A model generated the notes under the pieces. It saw nothing but the letters and a program-made list of their open reading frames with translations. It was not told the origin of the DNA and made no database searches. Source: Tilletia caries (lineage: Eukaryota; Basidiomycota; Exobasidiomycetes; Tilletiales; Tilletiaceae). Taken from it: a stretch of DNA of 64,000 bases. Below, piece by piece: positions 20,503-32,350 of the stretch (positions are counted from its first letter, which is position 1; every line of letters begins with the position of its first letter). The position numbers and the translations under genes are program-made. The stretch is taken from the NCBI GenBank assembly GCA_032718865.1, contig JALUTQ010000001.1, positions 248,001 through 312,000 of the forward strand. The letters are read 5' to 3'.

Positions 20503-23500
20503 TCACGACTCTGGATCAATGCCGCCCCTCTCCTCAGCGGACGTCTGGACAAGCGCCTCAACAATGCTGCCCTTGCGTTCGGCAGCAGCCCGGATGGTGA
20601 GGATGTCTTCGCGCGTGATCTTGGCAGCGTTGCACATCGAGCGGAAGATGGAGTCGGGGCGATCGAAGAGAACGAGCGGAGCGTCGAACTCGGCCACTTG
20701 ACCTGTATTGGCGTAAAGCAGCAAGTCTGTCAGTGCTTCGAATTCACTTCTTAAAGTTCGTCATGAGCGCAACGCTTACCCTTGTCCATCACGAGAACGC
20801 GATCGTAGCTAGGAGAGGGGAGACGTTGGGGTAAGTACACAGTCCGAGCCCACCAAAGGCACTCTCGAAAGCCCACAAGACTCACAAGCAAATTGTGTTG
20901 AGGCGATGCGCAATGCACAGCAGCGTTCTGTCCATGTGCTTGGCAATCCAACGCTGGATGGTCGCGTCGCTTTCCACATCAGCAGAGCTCGTAGCCTCAT
21001 CCAAACAGATGATCTTTGTGCTTTTGACGATAGATCGTGCAAGGGCGATCAGCTGCCTTTGACCTGTTGAAACAAGAAAACCGTTGAAGTAAGTACGCGT
21101 TCCGTGTTGCGTATAGCGAGCACAATCGACTATTACTGACCTGCGGAGAAGCTCTGCGCGGCGAAAATCAAGCAAAAGAAGGAAGACGGAGAGAACGAGT
21201 GCGTAAGAGGGGCGAATCAGAACGTAAGTAATTTGAGGCAACTCACATCGTCGCGACACGGCATGTCCAGCGAGAACTTGCGAGCCTGTTGCCTGACTTC
21301 TCCGGTAGGGACGGAAACCACCTCCTTGTCTTTGTCTTCACTCTCTTGTGGTGTCGACGCACCCGCACTTGCACTACCGTCAACAAGTAGCCCGACCTGA
21401 CGCAACGCAGCGTTCATCTCCGCATCCGTGGCGCGACCGGTAGGATCCACATTGAAGCGAAGTGTGTTGTCGAAGATGACCGAATCTTGGGGCACGATGC
21501 AGATGCGTCTCCGGAGTGTTTCGAAGCCAATCTCGCAGATGTCCTTGCCGTCAATGAGGATCTGACCGCCGGCAAGGGGTGCTAGGCGCCAGAGTGCAAC
21601 AAGCAGCGACGATTTTCCTGCACCCGTCCGACCAACGACGCCGACTCGCTCCCCAGGGTTAATCTTGAAAGAAACGCCCTTGAGGACCAATGGAAGGCTT
21701 TCACGATATCGGAGCTGAACATCGCGGAATTCAATGGCACCCTCTGTTGGCCACTGCTCCTCTTCCGGATCGTTCGGCAGAAGCTTGGGACCCTCCGGCG
21801 GAAGATCGACGTAGTGCAGCACACGCTCGACAACCTAATCACGGGAACAATGGTCAGGACTTGTGACCTGATTGATATCACAGACACAGGCGTAAAGCTC
21901 ACGTTGAAGTCTTGCTCGACTTGAGCAAGTTGCTGCACCATTTGCGACAGTCTGACAACATGAAGATAGTCAGCATCGACCTGTCCCAGTGAACACGAGA
22001 GAGTTGAACTCACGATTGAGTGATCTGGAGAGTGTAGGTCAGCGCAACACCCAGGACTGCGGGCGAGATGCTTTTCCTGAAGCCAACGGCAGCGAGACCA
22101 ATAGCGAGGACCAGGATGTTGCCGAGGAAATCCATGCGAATCGACAGCCATCGTTGCACAGCAATCGTGAGATAGTAGGATCGGTTGTTGTAGTCGATGT
22201 TCGCCTCGTTAAGGCGAATGAAGCGCTTCTGAGCGCGGAATGCTCGAATACTCGCCAGGCCCGTGAGTGTCTCGCCGAAGGAAGCTGATGGTGTAGGTAG
22301 CGATACAACATCACTGTCAGCTTCAGAGTTCCCCGCTCGAGCCTTTTGCGAGCAAACCTACAGTAAAGCCTCGATCGGAGGATGGAGTCGAGACGCTTAG
22401 CCTCGCGACTGGTCCGGCGGTAGTAAGCTTGCACGATCGTATAGATGAACATGAGTGGAGGGAACATGAGTCCGAGCCAGTTGTACCTGAGCACCAGCAG
22501 AGTCAGAGCGTCAGCGTCATTCTGATGGTTCGTGATACCTTCTGTTTTCGACTCACGAATAGATGACTAGACCAATGGTACCTGTGCCGATGGAGAAAAA
22601 GCTGGGTCAGCAAACAGTTGGCCCCAAAGAGGAAGTTTTCGAAGTTTTCTCTACTCACCGAGAACAGTCCAAAGCTGGTTACCACTGCGAAAATCCACGC
22701 CAGTTTACGCTACGTTGTCAGCCATGCCCATGCTTCACAGGTAGATGGGAAGTCGGCAAGGTTTGAGCTCACAATTGGAACAAGTTAGAAGGAAGCTGCA
22801 TATCCAGAGTGTCGACATCCTTGCTGAGCCGATTGACGATACGGCCCGTCGGCGTGGTCTCGTGAAAGGAAATAGGTGAATTGAGCACACCGCCCAGACT
22901 GCGCTTGAACAAGGTCAGGGAGGCCTTGATGTGTTCATGATTGAGATACGACTAATCAGCACGCGTCACATTCGTGGTGAATAGCTTTGGTAGGGAAACT
23001 CACGTAGAAGCCCGCGACCGAGACACCGAATGAGCCGCAGAAGACAAAGACGGCCTGAGCGACACCAAAGCCTGCGTACAGACCGATGTACTGTCCCTGG
23101 CTCCAACCGGGAATAGAATCTTCGGACCAGTATCGCAGCAGCAGGTTGTTACCGATTTGCGAAATTTGGCTGAAGGAAAAGAGAGATCCAGTTCAGCTCG
23201 CTCGGCTGGGGAAAGGCAAAAAAAGAGTCGAAGCAGATGCAGCCGCTGTTCACTTACATCAGCGTCATGATTGAAATCAGCAGTGGAGCCCACCAGACGG
23301 AACCCGCCGAGGAGAGGTACCTCCAGTACACCTTGAAGGAGACAGCCCCGATCTCTCTCTCCTCATCCGTCATGAGACCACCGCCGCCTGCCGGGCCCTT
23401 GACCGCTTCCTTTCCGGGCTTCTTGAGCTCTTGCTCATCTACCTTCTGATCCACCTTTTGTTCCTCGTCCTCCTCGACACCGTGCTCTTCGATCAGCTTG

Positions 23501-26362
23501 GAGAAGACGCCACCTTTGCGAGAGAGGAGGTCGGAGTACGTTCCCTGCTCAACCACCCTGCCGTTATCGACGACTAGAGACTCAAAGAACGAGCTGAAGG
23601 TCAGCAGGGTCTCCCTTGTCAACAGGAAAGGACACCGCAATTACGTACCGATGATCCGATCCACCAAAGGCAGAGCCCAGAGCTGATGCGTGACCAACAA
23701 CCGGGTCTTGCCGCCCATGAAGCCCATGATACACTTGTGCATCAGATGCCGACCGACGAGAGGATCTGACGAGCTAAGGGGGTCGTCAAGAAGGACAATA
23801 TCCGCATCGTAATAAGCAGCCCTGGCCAGCGAAACTCGAGCCTTCTGACCACCACTCAAGTTAACACCCTGCTCCCCGATCTCCGTCTCGTCCCCGTGAG
23901 GCAGGAGCTCGATATCGTGCTCGAGCGCACAATTTTCGATCACATGCTGGTACCGTTCTTCATCCTCTTCCTGACCGAAGAGGATATTCTGCTTGAATGT
24001 GAGGTTTTGGATCCAGCTGTGTTGGGCTACGTACGCCACGGTGCCTCCGAACGAGACCGTGCCGTCCTGCTTGCGCATTTCGCCTGCCATTGCTGACAGA
24101 ATACTGGATTTGCCCGAGCCGATTCTGCCGACGATAGCAACCAGCTCGCCCTTGGGGATGGCGAGATTGAGATCCTGAATCGCGAAAGGCTTCCCCTGCG
24201 CAGGCGCCAAGGCCTTCTCGTCGTCCGCTTCGAGGGGGGTGCTGCCGACCTTTGCGTTGGCGCCGCTACTGCCATTTCCGACAGTCTCATCAGCCTCATC
24301 CTCGGATGAAGAGAGATCTTCGCCTGCCTCGGCCCTAGCACGGCGCGCATTCCATCGAGCCTTGGTAGCCTTCTTCTTGATTTTGTCCTTCTTTGTCTTC
24401 TCCTTGTCGTCCTTCTTCTTCTGCTTGGCAGCAGCCTTGTCCTCCTTGCTCAGCTTGGCACGCTTCTCCTTGTCAGGCTTGACTCCGCCCTTCGGCACAC
24501 CCTCTGCTCCGGGAGGTCCCTTGCGACCCTTCGTACCAGCGGGACCACCCGTAGACGCATTGGCATCAGGAGGGCCACCAACGGTTTCCCACGTGAAGGA
24601 GCCATGCACCTCGATTCCGTAATCCTTGTTGTCTTCGGCGTAGTCGCCTCTGAGCTCCTTGGAGAGCATGTATTTGGAGATTCGGCCAAGCGCGACGTAG
24701 GCGTCACCACATGAGGACGCGACGAGCGGAGTGAAGAGCAGCGGCATCCGAATGATGGTGAAGTACTGTAAACTGGAGAAAATGATGGCCGGATTGAGGC
24801 CGTTGCCGAGGAGTGCGTAGGTAATGAAACTCAGGACGGCAGACAGGACGGGTAGGAAGTAAACAACAGAGAAGGTCATGGCGCGAAGCAAAGCCAGTTT
24901 GCGGAGGAAGGCAAGTTCCTCTCGGCGCATGTTGCCAATGCGCTCTGCGAAGGGTGTGTTCCGCCATTCGAAGAGCACCAGGATTCGGATGCCAGTGAAG
25001 ACCTCTTGCATCAGTCGAACGCGCCGATCGGTCAGTCGAACAGCAGAGCGGCGTGTCTGTATCATCCTCGCGACGATGATGGCTTGGACTGGCGTGCCCA
25101 GTAGGAGCACGCCCAACCCGACCAGCGCAGAGACACCCATGTTGTGAATCAAGAGACCAATTGCGAGAATAATCTGAGCAGGACCAATGAAAATGATTGG
25201 GGCAAATCCGCTCGCCATGTCGATACGCGTGGAGTCGGCGGAAATCATGGTAGTGATCTTGCCGGTGGAGTGCTCGAGACGCGCGCGGGAGTCGAGTCGA
25301 AGTGCTTTGCGTAGGATCAAGCTTACGAGCGAGGTCCGGCAAGAGAACCCAGTTGTTTGCGCGACTGCAGGAGGCGTCGTCAATAAAAGGTGATCTAGCG
25401 TTCACTCAAGAGACGGAAGCGCCACACAACGTACTGATGTAGTATTGGTTCGTAAGAAGAGAGGCCACTTGCTGCATGACCCACAGGCCAACGGCCAGAC
25501 CCCATCCTCTGCCAGCGGGGGGCGGGACGGGCACGGTTCCGGGTGGCGCAATGGAATATGCATAGGCCTGACCGAGATACTCCAGGAGCGCTCGTGTGAC
25601 GAGCGGGGAAGTTGTGAGTAGGCCATCGGCAACGGCTCGAATGCTGGCCAGAGTGAAATGAAATAATGTTTAGCGACAAGCTGAAAATATATAACAAACA
25701 ATCATTACTCACGCGACGGCGGACCAGAAGCGGTAGAAGAAGACTTCGTGGAGAGCACCGAAGAGACTCTCGCTGTAGACGGGCTTCTTTTTTCGAAGCA
25801 GGAACGGAATTGTGTAGCCGTGAATTGTCTCCCATCTTGTTTTTTGCCTGGCTTGCGGTGGGGTTGCTTGAACCGCTTTCTTCTCGGAAGGGGTGGCGGG
25901 GACAGCACGTTCGTCGGTGCTATGGGAGGAGCTTTGTGGGGCGGCGTCACTGGTGGAGTGAGCAGTTAGAGAGTTGGAGGCTGCATCATCGTCCTCTCTG
26001 CCCGGAACGACCTTCTCTTGCAAGTCCGCGGCGGCTCTCGCAGTAGGTGTCGTCAGCGGCGAGTCGACAACAGTGGTTTGGTAGTGCTCCGCCACCGCCG
26101 CAGGTCGTTTGCTGGGTCGGACTCGACGGTAGAAGGCCTCTTCGACGCGGTCGCCCATGATTTCGGCTGTTCGATCGAGTGGCAATTCCCACAAATCTTC
26201 GGACTCGAGTGGGCGGGTCCACCCCACTCTGAGCATGGGGGTGACCCATGAGAACGTCAGGCGGGAGGCGAGGGACGCTGAATGCTCTGGGACCGTCTTG
26301 CCAGCCCCGAAGGACGCGGGAGCGGGCTCTGGGTCCCACCATTTCTTGATGGGATTTCGCAT
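20503..26362 (-). CDS. ABC transporter, subfamily C (Yor1/MRP-like)
   Basis: Sixteen in-phase exons give about 1,579 residues: 26362-25713, 25643-25435, 25364-23649, 23573-23258, 23169-23004, 22951-22773, 22684-22659, 22581-22557, 22486-22362, 22284-22014, 21951-21903, 21834-21247, 21153-21141, 21063-20886, 20808-20780 and 20702-20503. The architecture is TMD1-NBD1-TMD2-NBD2 without an N-terminal TMD0, as in Yor1-type full transporters. NBD1 has Walker A GRIGSGKSS, signature LSGGQKARVSLARA and Walker B DIVLLDDPLSS. NBD2 has GRTGAGKSS, FSAGQRQLIALARS and IICLDEATSSAD. It should pump organic anions, drugs or conjugates across the plasma or vacuolar membrane. A Lys-rich insert of about 130 residues precedes the NBD1 Walker A. 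An alternative ATG at 26416 lies upstream, but a CCAG acceptor-like site just before 26362 suggests it is in the leader. Confidence 0.9.
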
Positions 26363-26416
26363 CTTGACTGGGGAGACGAACGTGAGCTGGAAAGGAGGAT
26401 CAACTTGAGGCCTCAC

Positions 26417-27481
26417 AGCAACGTGCTTTCAATTCTCTGCTTGGTCCAGATGGTCGCCTTGATGCTGATGGGCAGCGAGCAGGGCAGACAAGGCAGGAAG
26501 GGCGAGTTAGTCGACGAAGGTGAAGAAGTCAGTCAGTGAAAGTTGGGAGCCCCCTTTTGAAGGTGGCCTGACAGCTGACTGGATGCTGACAGCCAAATCA
26601 TTTGCCCTTAACTTGGGATTTTTCCGTCTACGCGTCCACCTGGTTTCCGCCTAGCTTGCTGCGGTTCCGTATCTTGTTCGGCAGACCGGGGGAGCTCGAC
26701 GCTGCTGCGCTGCTGAGTTCGGAGTGTCGACGGAACACGATGCCAAACACAGTGCTCGCCAAACACCCGAACGGAATTGTCGTGCCGCGTCTGCTGCCGG
26801 AAGCCGGAAAGGCCCCTGTTGGTGTTCAGATTTCAGATTTCAGAACGCTTTTGCGTTGGTTGATGCTGGCTGCACTGGCCGCCTCTGGACAAGCCGACAA
26901 GGGTTCGACCGACTGACTGGTTCAAATTCGCAGCTTCGCAAATCTCAAGGACCAGTCGCGAATCGCGATTGCACCCGTTGGTCAGCCGCGCTCCTGGTAT
27001 GTACATACGCGGGCGTATCGAACGACTCGGCCGTAGGCGCTCCTCACCTTGAGCCCCTCGAATGCGATCTTGCTGCGCGCTGCGCATTGCACGCAGATCA
27101 GCGGCGGTTCAAGAACCAAGATGCGAGCATCGTCCACCTGCTGGGATGTCCGCCAGCTCGTGCCCTTCCCTATGGCCTCGTTCCCTGCGTCAGCTTCATG
27201 AGGCAGCGCCCTTTGTCCCCGCTTCTCGGGCTCGACAAGATCTCATGTTATTATGGTCAGGAACATTCGGCTATGTAGTGTTGGACTTCGGCAAAGCAGA
27301 TGAGAGATCCGTGTTTTGCGTCCTTCTTCACGCGTCGCGCGTCCCTTCACGGCTTCACCTCGTCCATAACAACGGGGCCTCTTCACGAACTGAAGCAACG
27401 AGAGAGCGGGAGACCGATAGAAAGGAAGAAGGGTGCGTGTATGGATTGCTTCAATTAAGCCTGTAATTTTTTCTCTACCTC
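26417..27481. other. intergenic region, promoter of the ABC transporter
   Basis: About 1 kb with no gene I can support. It should hold the transporter promoter at its left end and the NCA2 transcript end at its right. Short frames on the plus strand lack conserved motifs. Confidence 0.4.
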
Positions 27482-30069
27482 CTACATTCCGACGCCGCGA
27501 GGCACGAGCAGACCTTGCCAGCTAGACCACATCCGCTGAATCGTCGCACGACGCACTTGCCAGCCCAAACCGACCGATCCCATCCCTGGCCCCGCATCTG
27601 ATCCAGAACCTGACCGCGCATCGGCTTCCTTCTGATCCTCCCCTTCCCAACCAGTCGCAGCAGCTGCTGCCTCCAACTCGCGTATGTCCTGCAAGAACGC
27701 CCGTCGGAGCCGTTTCGCTATCGCCTTTTTCTGTGGGGATGCCCGGGCGTAGAAGGCGGTGAGTGGATCTGCGGCCGAGCGGAGGAAAGACAGGTGGAGG
27801 AGGAGGAGGCCGTGGGTTAGAGGTGGTAGGGTGTCTGTTGATGATGTTGAGGATCCTGAAGACGCTCCGGGAAGTGAAAGGAGCTTGTCGATTTCTCTGT
27901 TGTGAAGGGGAGGGCATGATCAGTCAGCATATCGGACTTGAAATATAGAACGTCAGAGTGAAAAAAAAAAAAAAAAAAAACGTACCGCATCGCCTCCCAG
28001 GCTCTCATCCTTAACGACTCGCCCTCTCTCAATTGCCTTCGTCTGCCTCCCCCGAACCGACCACCACTGAGGGCCCACTTTGTCGTCACCCACACGATAG
28101 CCACAGCAGGCGCGAGCCCGACGGCCCCGATCAACAGCTCTTGCGAGCGCAGCAGGCGATCGATGCCAGACATAGCAACCTCGAGATCGACTTTTGCCTT
28201 CTGGACTTGGATGAGGAGAGCGCGGAGCAGAGAGCCTGTGAATGCCGATTTCAAGGGTGACTGCGAGGTCGAGGCGAGAAAGCAAGAAGGAAATTGTTAA
28301 TGCGAAGGGGTTACAATTTGAGTTGCACAAACGACCTTGGCACTCACCCGCATCTCATCCTCGTAGACGCGTAACACGCTCGTAAGGTCGCCGTCTCGAA
28401 CCTTCGCCGCAAGATCCTCAAGCTCGTCGGGCGAGAGATTGTACTTCTCCGCCGAGAAGCTGGTGACCATACGCTCGAGAGACTAACGGTGCTCACAACA
28501 GAACATGACCGACAGACGATCAGCATTACAGATCATAAAAAGAAGCATGGCCACGCCGAGAGGACGACGCACCTTGAGATCCGACGCCAGGCTTTCCTTA
28601 GCGATGATGAGCCCGCGTTCGGCCTCGCCCCTCCTGAGTGTCCGCAAGAGCTGTGCTCCCGGCTGCACGACCCAGCCCACCCAGAACCCTCGGATCGTCT
28701 CCTTGGCATCGGTGACTGTCGCCAGAATACGGTCCCACTGGGCAATGATCGTCGAGCGGAGCACAAGGGCTGAGGCAGGTAGGATGATGGCGGGTAACCA
28801 GAGTCGGAGGAACAGAGAGGGCTCGCCTAGGGCGGAGAGGTTCGAGACTGAGGTGGGAACGGATAGGGACGTGTGGGTTGCGGACGTGTACTGTGGGATA
28901 GAGGTAGAAAGGAGGCTGTGAAGAACGTCGTAGAGGTCCGAGGGCGAAGGAGATTTAGCGATCGGCTCCTGCTCTAGTGCCGATTGGATATGCCGAACAG
29001 CTCGGCCCGCCGACTGGAGCGCAACAAGAACGGCCGCCTCGTATTCGCTTACCGCCGACTTCTGGCTCGTCGTCCCCTCCGCGTCCCTTGTTGAGGACAC
29101 GAGGGTAGGAAGCTGCTGGGCAAGAGTGCCGAGCTGCGTCGCAAGGGCGTCCCGTTCTGCAAGGAGAATCTGCGCTTTTGATCTAGCTTCGTGCGCGGCG
29201 AGTCGGACGGGGTCGAATGCACGCGGTGCGCGGAGGGGATTGAACCCGAACTTGACGCGTCCGATTCCGATCGTGGTGACCGCCGCGCCGCCTTCGCCTG
29301 AAGCAAGAGGGGCGGGCCCAGAGGCAGAGAGCGGGAAGAGGGCCGTGGTGAGGAGGGCCGGACTCTTTTTGAGACTGTGCAGAACTGTCTGGATGCTCTG
29401 AGTGGAGAACGAGGCGGGCACTTGCGAGGACCGCAGGATCCGGACCGCCGTTTGGGAAAGGGACCAGGTGCGCGCAGGTAGCGTCTGGACCAGGTACGTC
29501 AGCGCTGCCAGGTGGTTGTCGTCGTCGTGAATGTCATGCCAGCCCCAGGCGGAGGCTTCGACGGCGTGCGCATCCTGTAAGAGGGTGTCGAGGAAAGCGG
29601 TGTAGGTCGCCAGTGCGATCCGTGTGAGTGCGAAGACGGTGTCCGCTGTCGGTCCCGCGCCTGACGATGGCATAAGCACGATGGACGGATGCAGCGAGCT
29701 CAGGATCTGGAGCAGGTCCGCCGTGGTCGGGTGGTTGGCAGTGATCTGCGAGATGTCAAGGACGCTACTTGCGCTGTTGTCCCCGCTCGCCTGGTCGTCC
29801 GTCCTCGCCTGGCCCTGCTCCTGCTTCACCGCGGTGGTCACTGTCTCGCTGTCCGCAGCCGTGCTGGTAGAACTCGTCGAGATCCTGCTCCGCTCAATAG
29901 CATCCAGCTGTGAGCCGAGCGTGCGAATCGCGTCGACGGCGAATGAGGAGGATGACGAGGAGGGCGAGTGAGGCAACCGCGAGTGCTTCCCTCTCTCTTC
30001 TTCTTCTTCGTCGTACTCGTCGTGCTCGCGCTTGCGCTCGCGGCGCTTCGGATTGGTCCTGTCCGCCAT
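27482..30069 (-). CDS. NCA2: NCA2-like protein (nuclear control of ATP synthase)
   Basis: Four exons (30069-28573, 28482-28348, 28260-27986 and 27896-27482) join in phase to 773 residues. The diagnostic NCA2 region is ETIRGFWVGWVVQPGAQLLR, followed by a tail with SLERMVTSFSAEKYNLS and two hydrophobic stretches such as LLIGAVGLAPAVAIVWVTTK. In yeast, Nca2 is a mitochondrial protein affecting expression of the Atp6/Atp8 mRNA and mitochondrial lipid homeostasis. The N-terminal 60 residues are charged (KRRERKREHDEYDEEEEERG) and unlike a usual targeting peptide. The third intron starts with GTACG followed by a run of about 21 T residues, an unusual intron sequence. Confidence 0.85.
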
Positions 30070-30227
30070 CGTTGATCATCCGTACTGTCGTCGTTGATGT
30101 CAAGGTTGCCTGCTGGAATCTGGATCGATGACCTTGCTCAAATCATCTTCAGCTTCTTCACCAGGTTCAGAAGTTGGCTCCCCATCGAGAGCGTGTCAGA
30201 GCCGCCGCCGCCTCATCTCATTTCGCA

Positions 30228-30233
30228 CAAGTC
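30228..30233. repeat. left target-site duplication CAAGTC
   Basis: CAAGTC borders the left 89-bp arm and is repeated directly after the right arm at 32023-32028. Confidence 0.65.
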
Positions 30234-32022
30234 TATGGAACGCCGTTAGCGTCAGGCTTCCAAAAAAAAGCAGCCGACACTTCGAAATTCAACACCGACC
30301 TCGTCCATCGACGTCGAGCAGCACAGCAACGCCTCAATGCGCCTCAGCTCACCAGCAACACGTTCGTAATCATCGGACCACTCTCCTGATTCATGCGCGC
30401 GCTCTCACAGTCAATGCTCACCTCTCCAGCTCTACAGCTCGCTGACCTCCTCCTCATCTCGCCTCACCTCTTTCTTCTTGCCCCCTAGTTCCCTACTCTC
30501 CAGTCTCCGACTCTCCGTGCGGCGTACCCGCTCTCAGCACCTGCTCCTCGGCCCTCGCCGTGGTTCTTACCCTTCCTCTTTCCGACAGCAGCTTCGACCT
30601 TTGGAATCATTCATACCGTGAGTATCATCTGCCCTTCTCTCGCTCCCTGCCATCTTGCAGTGCCCGACGCTGAAGCAAACTGTATCCCCCATCCTCAGAG
30701 CTGCTACAGCCCCAAGCGCCGACAACGACTCGCGCGCAGCGCAGGGCGGCTCTTCCGCTTGTGTGACAGCAGGTGGAACAGCCAAACAGTTGGGGCACTT
30801 GGGAATTTGGTATCAATCAAAACAACCGACCATTATGCCGTATGAGAACACAGGGAAGGATTGCATGCTGATGGGCTGAGGCATGGCCGGCCGCATGGGT
30901 AACTTCCTGAGCACATGAGAACGCACTCCCTCCAGTCCCTTCCCTTCCACCTTCTTCCTCCTCCTACTATTCTCTCCCCTTCCTCCATCTTCTCCCTCCA
31001 CTTATTCACTTACTCTCTTGACTTTTCCTTCTCATCATGAATCGTCAAAACTCAGAAGCCCCGCCGGCCGGTCTACCGATCGCTTCGGACCCAGCCGCGC
31101 TCGTGAGTAACTGAGGCATGCGTCACGAGTCGCGACAGATGCTGACGATTCGGATTCGACTATCCGACATCCGCCAAGATCGGTCATCTAATGCTGGCGA
31201 TGCTACAGCAGCAGGGCGGCCAAGGCGCAACACCTGCGGCCGGGTCAGCACCTGGGCCGCCGCCGCTGCCCGCAGCCAACCCCCTCCTCGCCCAACTCAA
31301 CGCGATCTGGGGTCAGGCACCGTCGCCAGGTCCCACTACCATGAGTTCTGCTGCCAGGACCTCCCATCCGACAACTTCCAATACAATTTCTCTTCCTATT
31401 TCTCAGAATCAGCCCAGCGCGAGCACGAGCGCGGGAGCGGGCTCCACTGCGAGCTTTCCTTCGACCTGAGGTGGATGGACGCATCGGCGGGCTCGACCGA
31501 CTCCGCCCCCGAAAAGTTTTCCACACCAGCACAGAAGAAGTTGAGCTCGGCGGACAGTACCGTGCCTAAGTATAAGTAGAAGTAGACATGTCACTTGTCA
31601 GTCATGAACATTGGACACTGGACGGTGCCATAATGCGCGCGAGATTGTGGAAGCACGCACCATTGGGAACATCTACATCCATCATTGGCGTCGAGGGAAA
31701 TGCGGTGGTTTGCGCCGCTGTGCGTCGAACAGCTGGAGGAAAGTAGAGAGATGAAGCAAAGTCAGGAAAGAGAGAGGTGTGGGAAACTAGGAAGTGGAAG
31801 TCGCAAGACTCGACGGGCGGGCAGCACTCACTAGTGCTTGGGGGGCGCGCGCGGAAGAGGAGCTTGTTACGATGATCAGCAAAGCGATGTTGGACTGTGT
31901 GGCTGCATAGACCGAGTGATTATTGCTTGAGGAGCTGCTCGACGTCGATGGACGAGGTCGGTGTTGAATTTCGAAGTGTCGGATGCTTTTTTTTGGAAGC
32001 CTGACGCTAACGGCGTTCCATA
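30234..32022. mobile_element. DNA transposon with 89-bp terminal inverted repeats
   Basis: Arms at 30234-30322 and 31934-32022 are inverted copies identical at 88 of 89 positions, starting TATGGAACGCCGTTAGCG. The element is flanked by a direct repeat CAAGTC (30228-30233 and 32023-32028); the preceding A also matches. Near-perfect arms imply a young insertion, or a conserved element. No transposase frame is seen in the 1.6-kb interior. It encloses a small spliced gene (31037-31469) and possible minus-strand exons near 31,640-31,930. It lies between NCA2 and UTP22. Long termini and a 6-7-bp duplication do not settle the superfamily. Confidence 0.75.
31037..31469 (+). CDS. small Ala/Pro/Ser-rich protein of unknown function
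   Basis: Two exons (31037-31102 and 31179-31469) join in phase to 118 residues with a GTGAGT donor and a CCAAG acceptor. The protein begins MNRQNSEAPPAGLPIASDPA and continues IGHLMLAMLQQQGGQG, a possible short amphipathic helix. The rest is low-complexity Ala/Pro/Ser/Thr. A TC-rich leader and ATCATG context precede the start. It lies inside the TIR element, so it is either a captured host gene fragment or an element-encoded accessory protein. No family is recognised. Confidence 0.5.
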
Positions 32023-32028
32023 CAAGTC
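32023..32028. repeat. right target-site duplication CAAGTC
   Basis: CAAGTC directly follows the right 89-bp arm and matches 30228-30233. Confidence 0.65.
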
Positions 32029-32350
32029 GAGCCCGCGAGGTCGATCCTTCGCTGTGTATTCGCTCGCCTGCCCAAGTTTAGAAGTGGGCTCGGTCGAGTT
32101 TGCCCGCCTGCCCGTGTGTTCCTCTCCAAGCGCTGCTTCCCCAGTCCGCACAAAAGCGTTCGAGCTCGCCGTGCTTGCTCACAGGCAGCTGGACGCCGGT
32201 CCTAATCTTTACCTTCCCCCTTCTCCCTTCTCCTCCTCTTCCTCAATCTTTCTTGTTCCCTTCAAAGAATTGATCCCAATTTCTGACTGACCTCTTGCCC
32301 CTTCACAACTCCGGTCTGGTCATGGACAAGGTGATTCGTTCTCCTTACTA

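Noticed and set aside
26602..27278. Plus-strand frames between the ABC transporter and NCA2
   Set aside because: No motif, signal or splice context; the composition looks intergenic.
31870..32151. Protein-coding exon reading through the 89-bp arm (YGTPLASGFQKKASDTSKF)
   Set aside because: The same peptide appears from the left arm only because the arms are inverted copies. Neither side has a supported gene structure around it.
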